From Castellaniella sp. UBA6218 (lineage in GTDB: Bacteria > Pseudomonadota > Gammaproteobacteria > Burkholderiales > Burkholderiaceae_B): a stretch of 13,475 nt of DNA. Under the pieces are notes generated by a model. That model was not told where the DNA came from. It saw nothing but the letters and a program-made list of their open reading frames with translations, and searched no databases. A program made the translations under genes and the position numbers. Positions 1-7,529 of this stretch are shown here, piece by piece (positions within the stretch are counted from its first letter, which is position 1; the number at the start of each line of letters is the position of its first letter). The DNA is taken from the NCBI GenBank assembly GCA_002421865.1, contig DISE01000095.1, positions 3,361-16,835 on the forward strand, in the 5' to 3' direction.

Positions 1-3000
1 TATGCGCGCCAGTTTCTCGACCGCATGGACAAGCCCCAGGTCGACCGGATCGAAGGCATCCTGCCCGCCATCGCCATCGACCAGGTCAACCCCGTGCGCA
101 ATTCGCGCAGCACCGTGGGGACCATGACGGAGCTGAACGACCACCTGAAGCTGCTCTACGCCCGCGCCGGCCACCTGCATTGCCGGAACTGCGCCCGGGC
201 GGTGACGCGCGACGACCCGGCCAGCATCCGGCGCCAGCTGGACGGCCTGTGCGCCGCCCACGACCCCCGCCTGGTGATCACATTCCCGGTTTCGGTCCCG
301 GCCAACTTCACAGAGGAAGAGGTCCGCGGCTTTCTTGAACAGCAGGGCTACACGCGCATCCATCGCCAGGAAGACACGGTCCCCGCGCCCGAGACGGAGA
401 CGGCCACCGGAAAGGCGGCCGGCAAGCGCAAGGCCGGTGATCCAAGACGGCGCACGCTGCATGTCGTGCAGGACCGCTTCCGCCTGGGCAATGCGGAACC
501 CGCGCGCGTGGACGAGGCGCTGGAAACGGCGCTGCGCCAGGGCAATGGCCGGCTCGCCGTGCACGCGCTGTTCGACGAAGGCGAGGAAACCTGGCGTTTC
601 AGCGCAGGACTGCACTGCGCGCAATGCGACATCGACTACGGCACGCCGCTGCCCAGCACGTTTTCCTTCAATTCACCTCTGGGCGCCTGCGAGCACTGTC
701 GGGGCTTCGGCCGGGTGATGGGCATCGACTACGGCCTGGTGGTGCCGGACGAGACCCGCAGCCTGCGCGACGGGGCGATCAAGCCCTGGCAGACCGCCAG
801 CTACAAGGAATGCCAGGTCGAGATGGAACGCTATGCCCCCAAGGCGGGTGTGCGTCTGGACGTGCCCTGGCGCGATCTGACGGACGAGGAACGCGGCTGG
901 GTGATCGGCGGCGCGTCCGACTGGAAGGGAGGTCCGTCCGCCTGGAAGCACCAGTGGTACGGCGCGCAGCGCTTCTTCGACTGGCTGGAGTCCCGCGCCT
1001 ACAAGATGCACGTGCGGGTGCTGCTGTCGAAATACCGCAGCTACACGCCCTGCCCGCACTGCAAAGGCGCACGGCTCAAGCCGGACGCCACGCTGTGGCG
1101 CCTGGGGCGGGACTGTGATCCGATCCCCGGCGCGACCCGTTTCCTGCCGGCGCACGCGAACTGGACGCCCGGGCAGCTGGCGGCCATGCCGGGCCTGGGG
1201 CTGCATGACCTGATGCGTCTGCCCATCGAACGGGTCCGGGACTGGTTCGACCGCGTCGAGCTCGGCCGCTCGCTGGACGAGGCGCTGACCGAACTCTTGG
1301 ACGAGATCCGCGCGCGTCTGCGCTTTCTGTGCGACGTCGGCCTGGGCTACCTGTCGCTGGACCGCCAGAGCCGCACCCTGTCGGGCGGCGAGGTCCAGCG
1401 CATCAACCTGACCACTGCGCTGGGCACGTCCCTCGTGAACACGCTGTTCGTGCTGGACGAGCCGTCCATCGGACTGCACCCGCGCGACATCCATCGCATC
1501 GTGCAGGTCATGCACCGCCTGCGGGACCACGGCAACACCCTGGTCGTGGTGGAGCACGATCCCCAGGTCATGATCGCCGCCGACCGCATCCTGGACATCG
1601 GCCCGGGGCCGGGAGAACGCGGCGGGCACCTCGTCTTCGACGGCACGCCGGCCGAGCTGTCCATGGCCGACACGCTGACGGGCCGCTATTTCGGCGGGCG
1701 CATGCGCATCGAATCGCCACGCCCCCTGCCGGTGCGGGACAACACCCCGCGCCTGCTGCTGCGGGGCGCCCGCGCCAACAACCTGCGAAACATCGATTTC
1801 TCCCTGCCCCTGGGCCGGCTGGTGTGCCTGACCGGCGTGTCGGGCTCGGGCAAATCCACCCTGGTGCAGGATGTGCTCTACCCCGCCTTGCTCAAACGCC
1901 TGGGCCGCGCCACCGAAGCGCCGGGCGAACACACCGCCCTGCTGGGCGCGGAGCGCATCGCCGACGTGGTGATGGTCGACCAGACGCCCATCGGCAAAAC
2001 GGCGCGCTCCAACCCGGCCAGCTACGTCGGCGCCTTCGACGCCATCCGCAAGCTGTTCGCGGCCGCCGCGCTGTCGCAGGAACGCGGCTACACGGCCGGC
2101 ACCTTCAGCTTCAACACCGGGGACGGCCGTTGCCCCGGCTGCGGCGGCACCGGCTTCGAACACGTGGAAATGCAGTTCCTGTCGGACGTCTACCTGCGCT
2201 GCCCGGACTGCGACGGCCACCGCTTCCGGCCCCAGGTGCTCGAAGTGCGCATCGAGCACCTGGGACGCAGCGCCTCGATCGACGAGGTCCTGGACATGAC
2301 CGTGAGCGAGGCGCTGGACTTCTTCAAGGGCCTGCGCGACGTGCAGTGGGGCCTGGCGCCACTGGCCGACGTAGGCCTTGAATATGTGCGCCTGGGCCAG
2401 CCCGTCCCCACCCTGTCGGGCGGCGAGGCCCAGCGCCTGAAGCTGGCCGGCCACCTGGCCGAGGCCGCCCGCTCGCGGGCGCCACAAGGCGCCTTGAAGG
2501 GCAGCCTGCTGCTGTTCGACGAACCCACCACCGGCTTGCACTTCGACGACATCGCCCGCTTGATGCGGGCCTTCCGCAAGCTGCTGGCCGCCGGCCATTC
2601 GCTGCTGATCATCGAGCACAACCTGGACGTGATCCGCGCCGCCGACTGGGTCGTGGACCTGGGTCCGGAAGGCGGCGACCAGGGCGGCCGCATCGTCGCC
2701 GAAGGCACGCCGGAAGACCTGATGCGCCACCCGGATTCGCACACCGGCCGGGCGCTGGAAGACTATGCGCAGCGGATCGACAGTCCCGCGCTGGTCCTGA
2801 ATGAACCCGCGCCGCGCCTGCCGGCGGCGACGGCCAGCCCCGACATCCATATCCTGAACGCCCGCGAGCACAATCTGAAGGGCATCGACGTCCACATCCC
2901 CCGCGACGCCTTCACGGTCATCACCGGCGTATCGGGTTCGGGCAAGTCCACCCTGGCCTTCGACATCCTCTTCAACGAAGGCCAGCGACGCTATCTGGAA

Positions 3001-5493
3001 TCCCTGAACGCCTACGCGCGCGCCATCGTGCAGCCGGCCGGCAAGCCGGACGTGGACGCGATCTACGGGATCCCGCCCACGGTCGCCATCGAGCAGCGCA
3101 CCAGCCGGGGCGGGCGCAAGTCCACCGTCGCCACCATGACGGAGATCCACCATTTCCTGCGTCTGCTGTACGTACGCCTGGGCACCCAGATGTGCCCCGA
3201 CTGCGACGTCCCCGTGGCGCCGCAGACACCGGAGCAGATCGTCGCCCAGCTGCTGCGCGATCACGCGGGCGAGCACATCGGCCTGCTGGCGCCGCTGGTG
3301 GTGGCGCGCAAGGGCTACTACACCGACCTGGCGAAATGGGCGGCCTCGCACGGCCACAGCCATCTGCGCGTGGACGGCCAATTCATTCCGGTCAGCCCCT
3401 GGCCGCGCCTGGACCGCTACCAGGAACACACCATCGAACTGCCGGTGAGCGACCTGATCGTGGACGTGCGCGACGAAGCCGGTCTGCGCGAGGCCGTGCG
3501 CGCCGCCCTGGCGCTGGGCCATGGCAGCTTCCGCGTGCTGGCCGGCCTGACCGCGCCCGGCCCGGACACGCTCGAGGCCCGCCGCGCCGCCGGCCTGGCG
3601 CCCGATCCGCGGCTGCTGACCTTCTCCATCAAGCGCGCCTGCCCGAACTGCGGCACCAGTTTCCCGGAACCCGACCCGCGCCTGTTCTCCTACAACTCGC
3701 GCCATGGCTGGTGCCCGGGTTGCTACGGCACCGGACTGCAACTGACCGGCTTCACCGAGGACCAGACCGGCGAGGAATCCGTCTGGCTGGACGAGGCCAC
3801 CGGCCTGCCGCAGCCCTGCCCACAGTGCCAGGGCCAGCGGCTGAACCGCGTGGCGCGCGCCTTCCGATGGCGCGACCGTTCGATCGCCGAACTGGCCTCG
3901 ATGCCCGTCAGCGATGCCCAGCGCTTCTTCCTGGGCCTGAATTCCCGGGGCCGCGAAGCCGAGATCGCGCGCGACATCCTGGCCGAGATCCGCGGCCGCC
4001 TGGATTTCATGATGGACGTGGGACTGGGCTACCTCGCACTCGATCGCGCCGCCCCCACCCTGTCGGGCGGCGAAGCCCAGCGCATCCGCCTGGCCGCGCA
4101 GCTGGGTTCGAACCTGCAGGGCGTGTGCTACGTGCTGGACGAGCCCACCATCGGCCTGCATCCGCGCGACAACCGCATCCTGCTCGACGCGCTCACCCGC
4201 CTGGAAGGCAACGGCAACACTCTGGTGGTGGTCGAGCACGACGAGGACACCATCCGTCGCGCCAGCCACGTGATCGACATCGGTCCCGGCGCCGGCGTGC
4301 GCGGCGGCATGGTGGTCGCCCAGGGCACGGTCGAGGAAATCACCCGCAACCCAGCCTCCGTCACCGGGCGCTACCTGCGCGAGCCTCTCGTGCACCCCAT
4401 GAACGGCCGGCGCCCCGTCGACGCCAGTACGCCCAGCCTGGACATCGAGGACGCCACGCGGCACAACCTGCGACAGGCCAACGCGCGCATCCCGCTGGGA
4501 CGGCTGAACGTCGTCACCGGCGTGTCGGGCTCGGGCAAGTCCACCCTGGCGCGCGACGTGCTGCTGGACAACCTGGCGCGCCGCGTCGGCAACCGCCTGA
4601 CCGGCCCCTGGCAAGGCTGCCGCACGATCCGCGGCTGGGAGGCCGTCGACCGGGTGCTGGAAGTCGACCAGACACCCATCGGCAAAACGCCCCGGTCCTG
4701 CCCGGCGACCTACGTCGGCTTCTGGGATGACATCCGCAAGCTCTACGCCGGCACGCGGGAATCGCGTCTGCGCGGCTGGACGGGCTCGCGCTTTTCCTTC
4801 AACACCGGCGACGGCCGCTGCCCGGAATGCGAAGGCCAGGGCATGCGCACCATCGAAATGAGCTTCCTGCCGGACGTGAAGGTGCCATGCGACGCCTGCC
4901 ACGGTGCCCGCTTCAACCAGGAAACCCTGGGCGTGCAATGGAACGGCCGCAGCGCGGGCGACGTCCTGCGCATGGAAGTCGACGACGCCATCGGCCACTT
5001 CTCCGCGCATCGCCGCATCGCCCGCGCGCTGCAACTGATGCAGGACGTGGGCCTGGGCTATCTGACGCTGGGCCAGCCCTCGCCCACGCTGTCCGGCGGC
5101 GAGGCCCAGCGCATCAAGCTGGTCACCGAACTGACCAAGGCGCACCTGGACGAAGGCGTGCTGCGCACCGGCCGCGCATCGCGCGTCCCGCACACACTGT
5201 ACGTACTCGACGAGCCCACCGTGGGCCTGTCCACGGCGGATGTGGAAAAACTGATCCGGGTGCTGCACCGGCTGGTGGACGCCGGCCACACCGTGGTGGT
5301 CATCGAACACAATCTGGACGTCATCGCCGAGGCCGACTGGGTCGTGGACCTGGGCCCCGAAGGCGGCGACCAGGGCGGCCGCGTGGTCGCCCAGGGCAGC
5401 CCAGAGCGGCTCTGCGCGGGCGACACGCACACCGGGCGGATCCTGGCGGAATTCCTGGCGGCCGGCGGCGCGCGCGGCGCCCGGGAGGCCTGA
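1..5493 (+). CDS. uvrA: Tandem (double-length) UvrA-like excinuclease ABC subunit A, 5'-truncated by the window
   Basis: UvrA is the DNA-damage-sensing ABC ATPase of nucleotide excision repair; this paralogue holds two UvrA units in one chain. The frame is open from base 1, whose first residues YARQFLDRMDKP are internal UvrA sequence, so the ATG at base 25 is not the start. By comparison with the second unit roughly 65 residues lie upstream, giving about 1,895 residues in all against about 940 for ordinary UvrA. Walker A motifs (GVSGSGKST) are at 1834, 2926 and 4519; the first unit's own lies outside. LSGGE signatures are at 1378, 2413, 4060 and 5089, and Walker B DEP motifs near 1444, 2506, 4126 and 5197. 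Four Zn-finger-type Cys quartets (C-x2-C-x19/20-C-x2-C) start at 616, 2131, 3640 and 4819. Both units keep a diverged region where UvrB binds in canonical UvrA. Stop TGA 5491-5493 overlaps the pabB ATG. The family call is secure. Whether it repairs DNA, or pairs with UvrB, is unknown to me. Confidence 0.95.
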   Translation, partial: YARQFLDRMDKPQVDRIEGILPAIAIDQVNPVRNSRSTVGTMTELNDHLKLLYARAGHLHCRNCARAVTRDDPASIRRQLDGLCAAHDPRLVITFPVSVPANFTEEEVRGFLEQQGYTRIHRQEDTVPAPETETATGKAAGKRKAGDPRRRTLHVVQDRFRLGNAEPARVDEALETALRQGNGRLAVHALFDEGEETWRFSAGLHCAQCDIDYGTPLPSTFSFNSPLGACEHCRGFGRVMGIDYGLVVPDETRSLRDGAIKPWQTASYKECQVEMERYAPKAGVRLDVPWRDLTDEERGWVIGGASDWKGGPSAWKHQWYGAQRFFDWLESRAYKMHVRVLLSKYRSYTPCPHCKGARLKPDATLWRLGRDCDPIPGATRFLPAHANWTPGQLAAMPGLGLHDLMRLPIERVRDWFDRVELGRSLDEALTELLDEIRARLRFLCDVGLGYLSLDRQSRTLSGGEVQRINLTTALGTSLVNTLFVLDEPSIGLHPRDIHRIVQVMHRLRDHGNTLVVVEHDPQVMIAADRILDIGPGPGERGGHLVFDGTPAELSMADTLTGRYFGGRMRIESPRPLPVRDNTPRLLLRGARANNLRNIDFSLPLGRLVCLTGVSGSGKSTLVQDVLYPALLKRLGRATEAPGEHTALLGAERIADVVMVDQTPIGKTARSNPASYVGAFDAIRKLFAAAALSQERGYTAGTFSFNTGDGRCPGCGGTGFEHVEMQFLSDVYLRCPDCDGHRFRPQVLEVRIEHLGRSASIDEVLDMTVSEALDFFKGLRDVQWGLAPLADVGLEYVRLGQPVPTLSGGEAQRLKLAGHLAEAARSRAPQGALKGSLLLFDEPTTGLHFDDIARLMRAFRKLLAAGHSLLIIEHNLDVIRAADWVVDLGPEGGDQGGRIVAEGTPEDLMRHPDSHTGRALEDYAQRIDSPALVLNEPAPRLPAATASPDIHILNAREHNLKGIDVHIPRDAFTVITGVSGSGKSTLAFDILFNEGQRRYLESLNAYARAIVQPAGKPDVDAIYGIPPTVAIEQRTSRGGRKSTVATMTEIHHFLRLLYVRLGTQMCPDCDVPVAPQTPEQIVAQLLRDHAGEHIGLLAPLVVARKGYYTDLAKWAASHGHSHLRVDGQFIPVSPWPRLDRYQEHTIELPVSDLIVDVRDEAGLREAVRAALALGHGSFRVLAGLTAPGPDTLEARRAAGLAPDPRLLTFSIKRACPNCGTSFPEPDPRLFSYNSRHGWCPGCYGTGLQLTGFTEDQTGEESVWLDEATGLPQPCPQCQGQRLNRVARAFRWRDRSIAELASMPVSDAQRFFLGLNSRGREAEIARDILAEIRGRLDFMMDVGLGYLALDRAAPTLSGGEAQRIRLAAQLGSNLQGVCYVLDEPTIGLHPRDNRILLDALTRLEGNGNTLVVVEHDEDTIRRASHVIDIGPGAGVRGGMVVAQGTVEEITRNPASVTGRYLREPLVHPMNGRRPVDASTPSLDIEDATRHNLRQANARIPLGRLNVVTGVSGSGKSTLARDVLLDNLARRVGNRLTGPWQGCRTIRGWEAVDRVLEVDQTPIGKTPRSCPATYVGFWDDIRKLYAGTRESRLRGWTGSRFSFNTGDGRCPECEGQGMRTIEMSFLPDVKVPCDACHGARFNQETLGVQWNGRSAGDVLRMEVDDAIGHFSAHRRIARALQLMQDVGLGYLTLGQPSPTLSGGEAQRIKLVTELTKAHLDEGVLRTGRASRVPHTLYVLDEPTVGLSTADVEKLIRVLHRLVDAGHTVVVIEHNLDVIAEADWVVDLGPEGGDQGGRVVAQGSPERLCAGDTHTGRILAEFLAAGGARGAREA
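2641..2691 (+). repeat. Long direct repeat, copy 1, inside the uvrA paralogue
   Basis: This 51-base segment in the second ATPase module encodes ADWVVDLGPEGGDQGGR. It matches 5332-5382 at 49 of 51 bases by eye, with mismatches at 2664 and 2667. The copies are 2,691 bases apart, exactly 897 codons, so they mark equivalent positions of the two UvrA units. Confidence 0.85.
5332..5382 (+). repeat. Long direct repeat, copy 2, inside the uvrA paralogue
   Basis: This is the second copy, in the fourth ATPase module, encoding the same 17 residues as 2641-2691. The spacing is a multiple of three, so recombination between the copies would remove one UvrA unit without breaking the frame. A shorter pair around Walker A (1831-1864 and 4516-4549, 33 of 34 bases identical) lies 2,685 bases apart. 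Confidence 0.85.
5483..5488 (+). promoter_or_regulatory. Shine-Dalgarno GGGAGG for pabB, inside the uvrA end
   Basis: GGGAGG lies in the last codons of the uvrA paralogue, four bases before the pabB ATG at 5493. Together with the TGATG stop/start overlap it supports that start and suggests translational coupling. The spacing is shorter than ideal. Confidence 0.6.
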
Positions 5494-6683
5494 TGCCCTG
5501 CCTCTTCGAGGACCGGCTGGCGGGCCGGTCGCTGCGGCTCTTGGACCCGGTGGCGCGCATCGCCGTCCACCGCCGCGCCGAGTTGCCCGCCGCCTGGGAC
5601 GCCATCGAGGCGGCCCGGCGGGCGGGCAACTGGGTCGCCCTGTTGCTGGACTACGAACTGGGCGAATGGCTGACGCCTGAAGCCGCCGATCCGGCGGATG
5701 TGGACACGCGCGACGCCCTGCCCCGCATGACGGCGCTGGTCTACGCCCGCGCCGAATGGGAAGCCTGCTCTGGACCGGACGCGGCGGACGTGCCGCCCGG
5801 TCCCGATCATCCAGGCGCCGGCGCCAAGGCGCCGGACGGTCTCGCCGATGACCAGGGCCGGCCGTGGCGGCCGGATCCGCAACCGGGCGTGTCACGCGAC
5901 CGCCATGCGCGAGCCATCGAGACCGTGCGCGCCGGCATCGCCCGGGGCGACTACTACCAGATCAACTACACCCTGCCGCTGCGTCTGGACTGGCCGCGAG
6001 GCCTGGACCCCATGCGAGCCTACGCCTATCTGGCCGGACGTCATCCCGTGGCGCATGCCGCCTGCGTGCGCGATGGCGCGCGCTGGGTGCTTTCGCTGTC
6101 CCCGGAACTGTTCGTGGCCCGCGAGGGCGCGCGCCTGCGCGTGCGGCCGATGAAAGGCACCGCGCCCCGCCACGCCGATCCGGCCTGGGACCGGCAGGCC
6201 GCCGAGGCGCTGCAACGCAGCGCCAAGAACCGTGCGGAGAACCTGATGATCGTGGACCTGCTGCGCAATGATCTGGGCCGCATCGCCGTGCCCGGCAGCG
6301 TACGCGTGCCGGCCCTGTTCAGCCTGGAGGCCTATCCCTCGGTCTGGACGCTGACCTCCACCGTGGAGGCCGAGGCGCCGGACGTGCCGCTGGCCGAGGT
6401 GCTGCGCGCCCTGTTCCCCTGCGGCTCCATCACCGGCGCGCCGAAGATCGCCGCCATGCGTGCCATCCGGACGCTGGAGGCGCGCCGTCGGGGCATCTAC
6501 TGCGGCAGCGTGGGCTGGCTGGCGCCGGACGGGGATTTCTCGCTGAATGTCGCCATCCGCACCATCGAGCTGCATGGCGGCCGGGCCGAGTTCGGGGTGG
6601 GCGGCGGCATCGTGTACGATTCCCGCGCCGCCGACGAATGGGAGGAATGCCTGTGGAAAGCCCGCGTCCTGAATCCGGACTGA
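5493..6683 (+). CDS. pabB: Aminodeoxychorismate synthase component I
   Basis: PabB converts chorismate plus ammonia to 4-amino-4-deoxychorismate, the first step towards 4-aminobenzoate in cytoplasmic folate synthesis. Its 396 residues carry the chorismate-binding core: GDYYQINYT near 152, SPELF, RPMKGTAPR with Lys near 221, KNRAENLMIVDLLRNDLGR ending near 262, GSITGAPK near 311-318, and GVGGGIVYDS close to the C-terminus. Lys in the PMKGT motif matches the catalytic lysine of PabB; anthranilate synthase TrpE usually has Ala there, so pabB is favoured over trpE. The N-terminal part is short and poorly conserved. The glutaminase partner PabA is not in the window. The start ATG overlaps the uvrA stop as TGATG, with GGGAGG upstream. 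Its 3' end overlaps pabC by 31 bases in another frame. The C-terminal EWEECLWKA resembles the stretch preceding the lyase domain in fused PabB-PabC proteins. Confidence 0.93.
   Translation: MPCLFEDRLAGRSLRLLDPVARIAVHRRAELPAAWDAIEAARRAGNWVALLLDYELGEWLTPEAADPADVDTRDALPRMTALVYARAEWEACSGPDAADVPPGPDHPGAGAKAPDGLADDQGRPWRPDPQPGVSRDRHARAIETVRAGIARGDYYQINYTLPLRLDWPRGLDPMRAYAYLAGRHPVAHAACVRDGARWVLSLSPELFVAREGARLRVRPMKGTAPRHADPAWDRQAAEALQRSAKNRAENLMIVDLLRNDLGRIAVPGSVRVPALFSLEAYPSVWTLTSTVEAEAPDVPLAEVLRALFPCGSITGAPKIAAMRAIRTLEARRRGIYCGSVGWLAPDGDFSLNVAIRTIELHGGRAEFGVGGGIVYDSRAADEWEECLWKARVLNPD
6641..6645 (+). promoter_or_regulatory. Candidate Shine-Dalgarno GGAGG for pabC, inside pabB
   Basis: GGAGG lies seven bases before GTG 6653, which is what favours that start over the in-frame ATGs at 6638 and 6647. 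A caution: the same bases encode the conserved Glu-Glu of EWEEC in PabB, so the match may owe as much to protein conservation as to ribosome binding. Confidence 0.45.
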
Positions 6684-7432
6684 CCCGGCCCACGGCGGGC
6701 CTGCCCGCGCCTGCCGCCGCCGAGATCCGGCGGATCGCCCCCGATCTGATCGAAACCATGCGTCTCGAACGGGGCCGTGTCGTGCTCTGGCCCGGCCATC
6801 GGGCGAGACTGCGGGCCTCCGCCCGGGCACTGGGCTATCCCTTGGATGAGGCGGTTTTGGAAGGCTTGCTGGACGCGCGGCTCCGAAGCCTGGCGGCTCA
6901 AGGGCGGCAAGCTTCGGAGGCGGCAACGGGTGATCCGGCCGCCACCGAGATGCAACCGCCGTGCCGCCTGCGCTTGCTGCTGGCGGCCGACGGCGCGCTC
7001 TCCCTGACGTGCGCGCCGCTGCCGCCCACGACCGAGCCGGTGCGGATCGCCCTGGCGGCGGACGTACTGGGGCCACAGGCCGTCCTGGCGGCCGACGACC
7101 CCTGGCTGCGACACAAAACCACGCATCGCCCCGGATACGCGGCGGCAGAGCAATGGCTGTCCGGGCATCCGGACCATTTCGACCTGATTTTCGGCAACAC
7201 CGCCGGCGACCTGTGCGAGGGCAGCCGCAGCACGATCTACGTCCAGGACGCGGACGGCGCCTGGCTGACCCCCCCTCTGGCCTGCGGTCTGTTGCCCGGC
7301 GTGCGCCGCCAGGCCCTGCTGGACGAGGGCGCTGTGCGCGAAGCCCGGCTGAGCCTCGCCGACCTGAGGCAGGCCCCGGCGCTGCGGGTGTCGAACGCCC
7401 TGCGCGGCTGGATGAGATCGGACATGAAATGA
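6653..7432 (+). CDS. pabC: Aminodeoxychorismate lyase (class IV PLP aminotransferase fold)
   Basis: PabC is a PLP enzyme that splits 4-amino-4-deoxychorismate into 4-aminobenzoate and pyruvate. With the GTG start it has 259 residues. Visible features are DLIETMRL near the N-terminus, HKTTHRPGY with the presumed PLP lysine at about 155, CEGSRSTIYV (Glu about 189), GLLPGVRRQALL, and VSNALRGW near the end. HKTTHR and ending LRGW resemble, from memory, the lyase domain of fused PabB-PabC proteins more than stand-alone E. coli PabC. The class IV signature normally has Asn where this protein has Thr (about 194). GTG 6653 is chosen for its Shine-Dalgarno; ATG 6638 or 6647 would add five or two residues. 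It overlaps pabB by 31 bases, and its final codons and stop lie in the left arm of the inverted repeat. D-amino-acid or branched-chain aminotransferase is possible from fold alone, but the pabB neighbour makes PabC much likelier. Confidence 0.88.
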   Translation: MESPRPESGLTRPTAGLPAPAAAEIRRIAPDLIETMRLERGRVVLWPGHRARLRASARALGYPLDEAVLEGLLDARLRSLAAQGRQASEAATGDPAATEMQPPCRLRLLLAADGALSLTCAPLPPTTEPVRIALAADVLGPQAVLAADDPWLRHKTTHRPGYAAAEQWLSGHPDHFDLIFGNTAGDLCEGSRSTIYVQDADGAWLTPPLACGLLPGVRRQALLDEGAVREARLSLADLRQAPALRVSNALRGWMRSDMK

Positions 7433-7454
7433 TCTCTGCAGATCATTTCATGTC
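7421..7454. repeat. Perfect 15-bp inverted repeat between convergent pabC and tcdA
   Basis: The arms GACATGAAATGATCT (7421-7435) and AGATCATTTCATGTC (7440-7454) are exact reverse complements around the loop CTGC. The left arm includes the last two sense codons and TGA of pabC. Each arm is strikingly AT-rich against the GC-rich surroundings. It lies between the 3' ends of converging genes, where a hairpin could end or attenuate transcription from both sides, but no T-run follows on either strand, so it is not a typical intrinsic terminator. A protein-binding palindrome or dispersed repeat is equally possible. The structure is certain; the role is not. Confidence 0.9.
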
Positions 7455-7529
7455 TATCGAATCGAAGCGGCATGCAGGCCGCGACGTGGAGAAATGCCGC
7501 AATCCGCGAACGGCCCCGTGCCGGACGAA

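Noticed and set aside
25..27. ATG at base 25 as the uvrA start
   Set aside because: The preceding codons YARQFLDR are conserved UvrA sequence, and the Walker A motif of the first unit must lie further upstream, so the gene begins before the window.
673..5895. A 1,740-codon open frame on the minus strand opposite uvrA and pabB
   Set aside because: Its translation shows no recognisable domain and is rich in Ala, Gly, Arg, Gln and Val, as expected from the complement of GC-rich codons. The plus strand is unmistakably UvrA and PabB throughout.
6653..6683. Programmed -1 frameshifting joining pabB and pabC
   Set aside because: The frames have the right relation, but no X-XXY-YYZ slippery heptamer is visible in the overlap, so separate initiation at GTG 6653 is the simpler reading.
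7467..7500. A 7-bp inverted repeat GCGGCAT/ATGCCGC, possible tcdA terminator
   Set aside because: The loop is 20 bases and no T-run follows on either strand, and such short GC-rich repeats are expected by chance here. It may still add to the structure of the convergent interval.
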